Source: an uncultured bacterium
GTDB lineage: Bacteria > Verrucomicrobiota > Kiritimatiellia > RFP12 > UBA1067
Length of the DNA stretch: 47,398 bases
Direction: 5' to 3'
Assembly: GCA_902761035.1 (NCBI GenBank)
Contig: CACWIW010000036.1
Location: 1-47,398 of the forward strand
Numbering within the stretch: the stretch's first letter is position 1; each line of letters starts with the position of its first letter. The notes under the pieces are model-generated. The model saw only the letters and a program-made list of their open reading frames with translations, did not search any database and had not been told where the DNA came from. The translations under genes were made by a program, and so were the position numbers. This document shows positions 1-6,419 of the stretch, in pieces.

Positions 1-469
1 TTTCCGCGTCAGGAAGGCTGCGGGAGCTGGTTATCAAACACTCCGCGACACGCTTTCGCTCGGACGTTTCGACGGGTTCCGTAAACAGAAGCTTCTGGCT
101 GACGATGCCGGATTGGGTTCTGCTGAACCAGGCAGAGGGACTATAATCCACATAACAGTTATGAACACACCAATTCCCCGGCATGAGGCAAATCCACAGG
201 TTTGTTTTTATGTATTCGCCATCGCTGAACGATCTCTCTGTGAACTTCTCTTTCAGGAACTCTGCGCTGTTCTTTTCGATTTTCCAAACACCATACAAAT
301 CCTGCTCGCGCAGCTGGTCGCCCTGATAGTACAAGATTCTCATTGTTTTAAGATACGATAAATGCCCAACAGCATAAACAATGGACAGACATACGATCAA
401 TATGCTTATTACCGCGTGGCGCACGGGCCATGTGACTGCGCCGCGAACAATTCTGCCGAAACGTATCAT
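1..469 (-). CDS. Partial single-pass membrane protein of unknown function, runs off left edge
   Basis: An open frame of 156 codons runs leftward from ATG 469 to the window edge without a stop. A strong GGAGG sits 10 nt before the ATG. The product starts MIRFGRIVRG, has one hydrophobic segment at about residues 17-37 (AVISILIVCLSIVYAVG), and then a soluble part containing LYGVWKIEKN and several Trp and Cys residues (NLWICLMPGNWCVHNCYV). The layout suggests a short cytoplasmic basic N-terminus, one membrane anchor and an exported or cytoplasmic tail. I do not recognise the family. The frame is easily overlooked because it has no stop inside the window. Plus-strand frames over the same bases are shadows. 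The C-terminus is missing. Confidence 0.6.
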   Translation of the reverse strand, partial: MIRFGRIVRGAVTWPVRHAVISILIVCLSIVYAVGHLSYLKTMRILYYQGDQLREQDLYGVWKIEKNSAEFLKEKFTERSFSDGEYIKTNLWICLMPGNWCVHNCYVDYSPSAWFSRTQSGIVSQKLLFTEPVETSERKRVAECLITSSRSLPDAE

Positions 470-520
470 TGCGGTCGCGCCTCCAATATCCTTAATGTCC
501 CAGAGAACGTCCCCGTGACT

Positions 521-745
521 TTAGGTCTCGTCGCTTCCAAAAGCCCGCTGTAACCGAGCGAAAACAGGGCGGCAGACATACTTGAAGTTGATCATCAGAT
601 ACGCCGGATATCCCGCCTTGGCGAATTCCTCCACGATAAAACTCTTTCCGACACGGCGGACACCGTCAATGAGCAATGCGCACTCATTGGCATCCGACAC
701 TTTCCATTTTTTGAGAATTTCAGTAATTTTACGTAGCATCACCAT
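521..745 (-). pseudogene. Truncated AAA_14-type ATPase N-terminus
   Basis: The frame starts at ATG 745 behind a strong AAGGAGG. It encodes LRKITEILKKWK followed by ALLIDGVRRVGKSFIVEEFA, which is the Walker A region of the AAA_14 ATPases that usually carry a C-terminal DUF4143 nuclease-like domain. After about 55 residues the similarity ends (after LMINFKYV) and a short unrelated tail leads to a stop at 521. Normal family members are 380-450 residues, so Walker B and the whole C-terminus are absent. This is a decayed or deletion-truncated relative of the intact ATPase just downstream at 1073-2272. An upstream extension to 853 is open but has no ribosome binding site. Confidence 0.6.
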
Positions 746-778
746 AATATCCTCCTTAACGCAAAACATTCTATCACC

Positions 779-824
779 TTTTGACGTTTTACGCAACACC
801 GATTTTTCACGTTTTGACGTTTTA
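779..824. repeat. Two direct 13-bp repeats upstream of the truncated ATPase
   Basis: TTTTGACGTTTTA occurs at 779-791 and again at 812-824, exactly 33 bp apart (three helical turns). A partial third match lies at about 727-734. The position just upstream of the ATPase fragment would fit an operator or an old duplication. There is no direct evidence of protein binding. Confidence 0.5.
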
Positions 825-942
825 GCAATACGTCTATTCACACTATTTGACACTTAGCGTGCAATGGATGAAGCGAAAATCGTCTTTGTCATTTCTATCC
901 TTTCGTTTTTGTTTTAGACAGAATTTACAGGATTGCACACCT

Positions 943-1026
943 TTACACCGTTGCAGAGATCTCACATTGGCCTGAAAGCATGGCCATCGCGCCTGCGACA
1001 AGAATTACTATGCTCTTTCTATTCAT
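943..1026 (-). CDS. 27-residue signal-peptide-like ORF, probable remnant of a secreted protein gene
   Basis: ATG 1026 to TAA 943 encodes a short peptide beginning MNRKSIVILVAGAMAML, a typical signal-peptide core, ending soon after a Cys. The bases before the ATG (AAGGAACGAACGACG) nearly match those before the Sel1 protein start at 4469 (AAGGAACGAAAGACG), and both proteins begin MN-(R/A)-K. This suggests the two genes share a duplicated 5' end and that the rest of this copy was lost. It could also be a genuine short secreted or lipopeptide. No family recognised. Confidence 0.35.
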   Translation of the reverse strand: MNRKSIVILVAGAMAMLSGQCEISATV

Positions 1027-1072
1027 CGTCGTTCGTTCCTTTCATCGGGAATTGGCCAGAAGCCATCTTCAT

Positions 1073-2272
1073 TCACGCCCCGACAAGATATTCAGGCAGA
1101 TAACGGTGAGCTATACCATTAGAGGAAAAGTCCACTTGATCAAGTGAAAGTACCATCTTGGGATACTGATCGGGAACCGCCATAAGCGCCGAAAACTCTC
1201 GTTCCCGCGTTTCTTCGCTTTCCATCAGGTACGCAACCTGGACATACAACCGTTCATCCCCGCGCTCGCAGACGAAATCGACTTCCTTCTCCTTGATGCG
1301 TCCGATCCTTACGTCATATCCCCTTCTCAGTAGCTCGTGGTATGTAATCGCCTCGAGCGTTCTATCGATGTCGCGGCGGACGTTCCCGCCAACCACCGCC
1401 CTGCGCATCGCGTGGTCCATGGCGTAGAACTTTTCGTCGACCGCAAGTATGCGCCGTCCCATCAAGTCCTCTCTCTTTGCGGAACTGAAGAGAAAAGCCT
1501 CCTCGCCAAACCGCAGATAGCTCATCACCGTGTCGAACGAGGCGGATCGGCGCTCGTGCTTCAGGTAACGCAGTATGCTCGCCGCCGAGAAGACGTGCCC
1601 CGTCTCGCTCAGCACGTAGTTCATAATACGCGCCAGGAGATCAACGTCGCGAATCTTATGCCGCCGCACGATGTCTTTCATGATAATAGAGGAATAGAGG
1701 TCTTCAAGGTACTCTCGCGACGGCGCCTCCTTATAGCCGAGATGCGAAAGGAACGGCATACCTCCAAACTGCAGGTAGGCATTGAAGGCCGCGGACAGGT
1801 CCTCGTCTTCCCTCGCCTCTCGGAACTCGCGGAAAGAAAACGGACTCACCTTGACTTCAACATATCGTCCAGTAAGATATGTCGCAAGCTCACCCGAAAG
1901 CAGCTTCGAGTTCGATCCGGTGATATAGACATCGATTTCTTCCTTCGCCCGCAACGAATTGACCATCCGTTCCCAATCCTCTACTTCGCTCACCTCGTCG
2001 AGGAACAGATACGTCTTAGACGGCAGGTTCTTCCTTGCCTCTTTCACGACATAATCATGTAGAACCCCCTTGACAAGGAATCGGCTGTTCTCGTCCTCCT
2101 CAAGGTTGATGAAGATAAATTTTCCGTTCGGGTCAACCTTTGAGGCAATCATGTCTCGAATCTGCCTCATGAGTACGGACTTGCCAGAACGCCGAATACC
2201 CGTCGCAACTTTCACAACGTCAAGACCGACGAACGGCCTAACCTTTTCAAGATAATCTCGCCTGATGACCAT
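1073..2272 (-). CDS. AAA_14 / DUF4143 ATP-binding protein
   Basis: A 399-residue protein with Walker A GIRRSGKS near residue 30, Walker B YLFLDEV near residue 90, a sensor-like YITGSNSKLL, and a C-terminal half typical of DUF4143 (SIIMKDIVRRHKIRD, then EVDFVCERGDERLYVQVAYL, which resembles a restriction-endonuclease-like core). Such ATPases are abundant in Bacteroidetes, archaea and PVC genomes. Their role is poorly known, and links to mobile elements or defence have been proposed. ATG 2272 is preferred over the upstream in-frame start because AAAGGAG lies 10 nt before it. A sigma-70-like promoter sits at 2300-2328. The start of a second, truncated member lies about 330 bp past the end of this gene. 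Confidence 0.85.
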   Translation of the reverse strand: MVIRRDYLEKVRPFVGLDVVKVATGIRRSGKSVLMRQIRDMIASKVDPNGKFIFINLEEDENSRFLVKGVLHDYVVKEARKNLPSKTYLFLDEVSEVEDWERMVNSLRAKEEIDVYITGSNSKLLSGELATYLTGRYVEVKVSPFSFREFREAREDEDLSAAFNAYLQFGGMPFLSHLGYKEAPSREYLEDLYSSIIMKDIVRRHKIRDVDLLARIMNYVLSETGHVFSAASILRYLKHERRSASFDTVMSYLRFGEEAFLFSSAKREDLMGRRILAVDEKFYAMDHAMRRAVVGGNVRRDIDRTLEAITYHELLRRGYDVRIGRIKEKEVDFVCERGDERLYVQVAYLMESEETREREFSALMAVPDQYPKMVLSLDQVDFSSNGIAHRYLPEYLVGA

Positions 2273-2299
2273 AGCCACATTTCTCCTTTGCACCCCCAT

Positions 2300-2328
2300 A
2301 TTATATCAAACCCATAATCGAATGGCAA
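2300..2328 (-). promoter_or_regulatory. Promoter of the AAA_14 ATPase gene
   Basis: On the minus strand TTGCCA (2328-2323), a 17-nt spacer and TATAAT (2305-2300) lie just upstream of the ATPase start at 2272, leaving a short leader with a Shine-Dalgarno sequence. Confidence 0.6.
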
Positions 2329-2366
2329 CAGCAAATCCGATTCTATTCGATTATAAGTTGAACACC

Positions 2367-2522
2367 TCAGAAAAGAATGTCGCACATGTCGATCACCGCG
2401 TTGAAGTAGCCTTGCGCCTCGACAATGGGGGCGAGGTGTCCGCTGTACACTAGCGCTGTCTTGACGGCTTCCCCGCGCGGCACGCGGATTTCATCTTTTG
2501 TCTCCAAACGCCGCTGATTATA
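2367..2522 (-). pseudogene. Unrecognised gene remnant with its own promoter
   Basis: A 51-codon open stretch reading KTALVYSGHLAPIVEAQGYF and ending CDILF has protein-like composition but no start codon. A good promoter overlaps its upstream end: TTGATG at 2546-2541, an 18-nt spacer and TATAAT at 2522-2517. It is followed by GGAG and an ATG that opens another frame of only 14 codons. The simplest reading is a small gene broken by a frameshift near its start. I do not recognise the family. Confidence 0.3.
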
Positions 2523-2553
2523 TCATTTTCGGGTCCGCACCATCAATATCAAA

Positions 2554-2645
2554 CGGGCACGATTAGCGATTTTTTGCGTAATCGTGCCCGATTCCAGCCC
2601 TCCAAATTCGGGCACGATTAGCCGCTTTCATCGTAATCGTGCCCG
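2554..2645. repeat. Two REP-like palindromes in tandem
   Basis: Perfect 12-bp inverted repeats (CGGGCACGATTA / TAATCGTGCCCG) occur at 2554-2590 and again at 2609-2645. Each has a 13-nt loop beginning GC and ending CG. The pair is 55 bp apart, 24 bp past the 3' end of the Sel1 gene. There is no T-tract, so these are more like REP/BIME-type intergenic elements than simple terminators, although they could stabilise the 3' end of the Sel1 mRNA. Confidence 0.75.
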
Positions 2646-2669
2646 GGTTCTTCAAAGCGGGACATGGAA

Positions 2670-4469
2670 CTACGGAGCCTTGTTGCAAGTCTCGAGAATA
2701 ATTGACTTGCCTTCAGTCAGGACACGGAGGTTACCGGCGATCCAATAAGCAAGAGCCGCATTCGGCCCTTCCTTGTAGATGGCCTCGCGTATGACGGTCA
2801 CGACCGTCCGCAGCGGAATGACGAACTTCTCCACGTCCTTTTCGTCGGCGACCTCCAACCGCACCGCCACCTTCAGCGTGCCACCTTCCGTCAGCTTGCC
2901 ACAGACCTCGAAGCGACCAAGTGAAGAAAGTATCCGCGCTCCATTGGCAAACAGATGTGCGCCATATTCAGACAACGTCCGATAGTTCATGATGCGCTTC
3001 AACAACGCTCCTGTCTCTGGGACCGCCAAACGGAACATATACGGCCCGCGCGTCGCAAACTCCTCGAATCCGCCGCGCTCCTCGCCACGATACAGACGTA
3101 TCGCGCGACCAAGCGTCTTGGCGTCCAGCGAATAATAGACGAGCCCATCGTCTCCAACGGCGATCAATATGTCGCCCTTGCCTAAGAGATTGAGGGTGAA
3201 TCTCGACGATGCGAGCCGGTAGATGCGTCCATCGAACTTGCCAACCTCCGGCAGAGTTTCCTTGACCTCCTTCAGGTCGGGCTTCTGACGCGAGAATTCC
3301 TCTCGTTCCCTTCCAGATGCCTTGCGTATCAGTTTCTTCAGCTTGCGGCGCATGGACTTCCTCGGTTTCGCATTCTTGTCGAAAGACGCTACGACGACGA
3401 CTGCTCTTGTATCTTCGAAGTCGCCCATTTCGCTCCATGGGTCAGCCCGCTTTCTGGATATCCCGCCAATGGTTCCGGCGACCCAATTCAGGTTCGTGGT
3501 CGAAAGTCCGAGCACGTCGAACGATCCCGCAAGCTCGTCCATTCCGAGTCCGTGGGTCATGTATTCTCCGAACCAGCACGTGAGCCGTAGCCACGCATCC
3601 GGTTTTTCCGGCCACGCGAACGCCGCGAACACAACCTGCGCGTCTGGCAGGAAACGCGGCTTTGGCGCGGCAAGCGGCGCCACAGAGATATCTGGTTCGG
3701 TGCAGACAACGGGCGGCGGCGGATTCGACTCGCCGCGCTTCACGCGAAAGAAGCGCGTATCGTACAAATCTTTCTTCCCGTTGCGCCAGAGCCATTCGTT
3801 CGCCTTGCCTACGGCGTCTGCATTTTGAAACCACGTGTAGCCCGTTCCTGCGTCCGCTACGGCTTGATAGATTTTCTCCGCCCGCGCCTCGTCTTTCGCG
3901 ACACCAATACCCTTTTCGTAGCACTCCGCGAGGGCGACATCCGCCTTGCCGTGTCGTTTGCCGTCCACTTGGGCACTGGTGAAGAGCTCAAATGCCCTTT
4001 TGGCGTCCTTCTTGACGCCACGCCCGTCTCGATAGCAGACGCCAAGTTCGTACCGCGCTCTCGCCAAGGATATTTGCGAACCCCAGTCGCCCGAGCCTGG
4101 TTTCGACTCTGCGGCCTTGCGCAGCCATTCGACCCCCACCACCTCGTTCGTCGCCACGCCTCCGAGTCCGTTGAGCAGTATCTCGCCCAAATTGAACTGC
4201 GCGGGGACATATCCGCCATCGGCGGACTTTGACAACCAGCGCACGACCTCTGCCATGTCGGGCTTCTTGCCCCCCTTCATTAGCAGTCTGTACGCATGCG
4301 CGTGCTGTGCCGCAACGTCGCCAGACTCCGCGAGCTTCGCGAGTTCTGCGGCGTCCATGCGGTAATAGTCCCTTTCACCTGCCTTCCCGCCACCGGAGTC
4401 TTTCGCCGTTGCGCCAAGTGCCAGCGTCGCCGTCACACACATCAAGGAAAACATTGCTTTCGCATTCAT
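2670..4469 (-). CDS. Secreted Sel1-repeat (TPR-like) protein
   Basis: A 599-residue protein starting at ATG 4469 (MNAKAMFSLMCV), with AAGGA 10 nt upstream. An in-frame extension to 4661 exists but overlaps the radical SAM gene out of frame and is rejected. Residues 1-22 form a signal peptide. Residues about 38-225 hold several Sel1 repeats (SGDVAAQHAHAYRL, DGGYVPAQFNLGEILLNGLG, ARYELGVCYRDGRGVKKD, ALAECYEKGIGVAKDEARAE), which are alpha/alpha repeats for protein-protein contact. The C-terminal 370 residues are not recognised. They contain a basic stretch around KSMRRKLKKLIRKA and alternating strands and helices. The gene follows the radical SAM gene by 43 bp on the same strand. Confidence 0.75.
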   Translation of the reverse strand: MNAKAMFSLMCVTATLALGATAKDSGGGKAGERDYYRMDAAELAKLAESGDVAAQHAHAYRLLMKGGKKPDMAEVVRWLSKSADGGYVPAQFNLGEILLNGLGGVATNEVVGVEWLRKAAESKPGSGDWGSQISLARARYELGVCYRDGRGVKKDAKRAFELFTSAQVDGKRHGKADVALAECYEKGIGVAKDEARAEKIYQAVADAGTGYTWFQNADAVGKANEWLWRNGKKDLYDTRFFRVKRGESNPPPPVVCTEPDISVAPLAAPKPRFLPDAQVVFAAFAWPEKPDAWLRLTCWFGEYMTHGLGMDELAGSFDVLGLSTTNLNWVAGTIGGISRKRADPWSEMGDFEDTRAVVVVASFDKNAKPRKSMRRKLKKLIRKASGREREEFSRQKPDLKEVKETLPEVGKFDGRIYRLASSRFTLNLLGKGDILIAVGDDGLVYYSLDAKTLGRAIRLYRGEERGGFEEFATRGPYMFRLAVPETGALLKRIMNYRTLSEYGAHLFANGARILSSLGRFEVCGKLTEGGTLKVAVRLEVADEKDVEKFVIPLRTVVTVIREAIYKEGPNAALAYWIAGNLRVLTEGKSIILETCNKAP

Positions 4470-4512
4470 CGTCTTTCGTTCCTTACATTGTACCGCCACA
4501 TCGTTTTCGTAT

Positions 4513-5496
4513 TCACTCGAAAACCGGATCGGGGGCGGTTGGCGAGCCGCCGAACACGCGCGCGGCCTCGCGACAGCCTCCAAGGCACTTCGCGGCCTTG
4601 TCACAACCGTCACACATCTTCGGCAGATAGTCGTGCCGCACATAGTGCATCCACTCTTCACATTCCGGGAGCCGTTCCCATTCGTCCCACTTCACGAGTT
4701 CGACGGGACTGTGGTTGCAAACGCGGAGGCGTCCGTTCGGCCCGACGGTGAAGAAGTCCGTCGCCGCCGAACATCCCGTGGTGACATCGAGGTATTCGTA
4801 TTTCTCCGCGTCGATCATGCACGACGGAAGTTCCGTGCCGAAATGTCCGCGCCGCTTCGCCCGCGAAAGCACCTCCTCCGCGACGTCGGCGGCGTGGCGC
4901 ACGTCGTCCGCCGTCAACATCAGCTCGGGATGCGAAAGACCGCGTCCACCGGGAAGAAAGCGGTTCAAGAGAAGCGAGTCCGCGCCGGCGACGAGCGCCG
5001 CCGAAATCGTCTCGTACAGCTCCGGCAAGTTGAGCTTCGTGACGGCGACGCCGACCGTTGTCGCACAGCCGAGTTCGTGCGCCCTGCCGAACATGGAGAG
5101 GATGTGCTCGACGGGCGTGTCGCTGTCGGTGTTCGCCGCGAATGACCGCAATCCCGGCATGCTCATGAGAACGTGGATGCCGCGTTCGGCGCAGAACCGC
5201 AGTACGTCCTCCGTCATCGCGCGTCCGTTCGAGAGCAGACCGACCTTCGCACGTTTCGCCGCGAAGGCCATCAGCTCAAGGCATCCTTCCTTCAAGAGCG
5301 CCTCGCCGCCCGTGAACGAAAACTGCGTCACGCCCGCCGCCGAATATGCCTCGACGAGGCGCTTCCATTCGCCGACCTCCATCTCCTGCCCTTGTTTCAG
5401 CATTCCCGCGAACCACGGACACGAACAGAACCTACACGCATGGTTGCAGCGGTAGGTCAGTTCAAGGACGGCGACGGATGGAAGGACGGTCGTCAT
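4513..5496 (-). CDS. Radical SAM/SPASM domain protein, maturase-like
   Basis: A 327-residue protein starting at ATG 5496, which overlaps the stop of the upstream gene (ATGA), so the two are translationally coupled. Residues 17-24 carry the radical SAM 4Fe-4S motif CNHACRFC, followed by a third nearby Cys in CSCPW. FSFTGGEALL is the GGE SAM-binding motif. The C-terminal third holds a Cys cluster (TGCSAA, RVCNHSP, CDGCDKAAKCLGGC) typical of SPASM auxiliary clusters. SPASM enzymes usually modify peptides or proteins, such as RiPP precursors or sulfatases. The CSCPW signature recalls the family annotated as the ACGX-system radical SAM, but I see no ACGX-repeat peptide nearby. The coupled neighbour is therefore the best substrate or partner candidate. 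Confidence 0.85.
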   Translation of the reverse strand: MTTVLPSVAVLELTYRCNHACRFCSCPWFAGMLKQGQEMEVGEWKRLVEAYSAAGVTQFSFTGGEALLKEGCLELMAFAAKRAKVGLLSNGRAMTEDVLRFCAERGIHVLMSMPGLRSFAANTDSDTPVEHILSMFGRAHELGCATTVGVAVTKLNLPELYETISAALVAGADSLLLNRFLPGGRGLSHPELMLTADDVRHAADVAEEVLSRAKRRGHFGTELPSCMIDAEKYEYLDVTTGCSAATDFFTVGPNGRLRVCNHSPVELVKWDEWERLPECEEWMHYVRHDYLPKMCDGCDKAAKCLGGCREAARVFGGSPTAPDPVFE

Positions 5497-6314
5497 TTCA
5501 CAGTCGCGGTGCCCAGCAGCTGCTGCAGACGGGGCAACGATTCCTTCAACGTGTGCTGGTCGTCCATATCCCCCCTCCACGTCTTTTCACCCGTCAGAAA
5601 CGCCCTCAGAATCCGTGCATCGTATAGATTGACAACCGTGCGCTTGCCGTTGATCACCCACGCCAGCTTCTCGATGCGGTCAATGCCGCAGATGATAGGA
5701 TCAATTCTCACCCAATCCACAGGATCACCCGGTCGTGCCGGCAGACGCCTCAAGCGCGCATTTGCACTTTCAACGTCACCGCTCGGATTCTTGAAAATAC
5801 TCATCCGATTCAAGAGTTCATAATCCAAGAGCTCATATCTGCTGATTGTACGCCGCACCTGTGAATCGGACATCGGCGCCGATCTGATGTTCACGTTGTC
5901 CCCCAGAAGTTCGCCGGTTTCCGAAATGTACTTTGCGTTGATCCAGCACTCCTGCGTGAACGGGTTGCACTTCTGGCACAGCACCGACTCGTCAAGCGCG
6001 ATGTCGAGACCGAGCGCGCGGAGACTCGCCGCGTCGTCGCGATACCTCGTGAGCGTATTTGCCATCCGACGGTTGTTCCTTGGATAGACGGTGTGCATGC
6101 CGCAATTCTTGCAGACGTACTCAAAGCGTTCTGGCTGCGGCACCGCCACACTGTAGCACGTCGCCTGCGGTCCGCGGCGAACCTTCGGTTCGGGCGATGC
6201 AGCGAGCCTGTCGAGCATCGCGTTCAGCTCGTCGCGGTTGAAATCCTTGCCTTCCACCGCAAGCGCCGAGAGCGCCGCGATGCCAATGCCAATCTGCGTC
6301 ATCTGAGTTTTCAT
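5493..6314 (-). CDS. Unknown double-CxxC protein coupled to the radical SAM enzyme
   Basis: A 273-residue protein with a weakly hydrophobic N-terminus (TQIGIGIAALSALAV), possibly a signal or anchor. It has two CxxC pairs, Cys68/71 (YVCKNCGMH) and Cys113/116 (VLCQKCNPF), an arrangement suggestive of a zinc or Fe-S knuckle. The rest is mixed alpha/beta with a cysteine in PIICGID. No family recognised. Its TGA overlaps the radical SAM ATG. The start at 6314 is chosen because a promoter (TTGACT, 17 nt, TACCAT) ends 7 nt before it, implying a leaderless message, and there is no Shine-Dalgarno upstream. Possible roles are substrate of the radical SAM enzyme or its accessory protein. Confidence 0.7.
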   Translation of the reverse strand: MKTQMTQIGIGIAALSALAVEGKDFNRDELNAMLDRLAASPEPKVRRGPQATCYSVAVPQPERFEYVCKNCGMHTVYPRNNRRMANTLTRYRDDAASLRALGLDIALDESVLCQKCNPFTQECWINAKYISETGELLGDNVNIRSAPMSDSQVRRTISRYELLDYELLNRMSIFKNPSGDVESANARLRRLPARPGDPVDWVRIDPIICGIDRIEKLAWVINGKRTVVNLYDARILRAFLTGEKTWRGDMDDQHTLKESLPRLQQLLGTATVK

Positions 6315-6321
6315 GGGCACT

Positions 6322-6350
6322 ATGGTATCATGCCATGCGCCCAAAGTCAA
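6322..6350 (-). promoter_or_regulatory. Promoter giving a leaderless message
   Basis: On the minus strand TTGACT (6350-6345), a 17-nt spacer and TACCAT (6327-6322). Only 7 nt separate the -10 from ATG 6314, so transcription should begin at or next to the start codon. Confidence 0.5.
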
Positions 6351-6419
6351 TAGGCACGATTCTGGACGACCGTTTGAATTATAGCGGACAACGGCCGCCT
6401 CATCCCGCATCAGGCAAAC

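Noticed and set aside
4470..4661. N-terminal extension of the Sel1 protein
   Set aside because: It overlaps the radical SAM gene out of frame, and the internal Met 4469 has both a signal peptide and a Shine-Dalgarno sequence.
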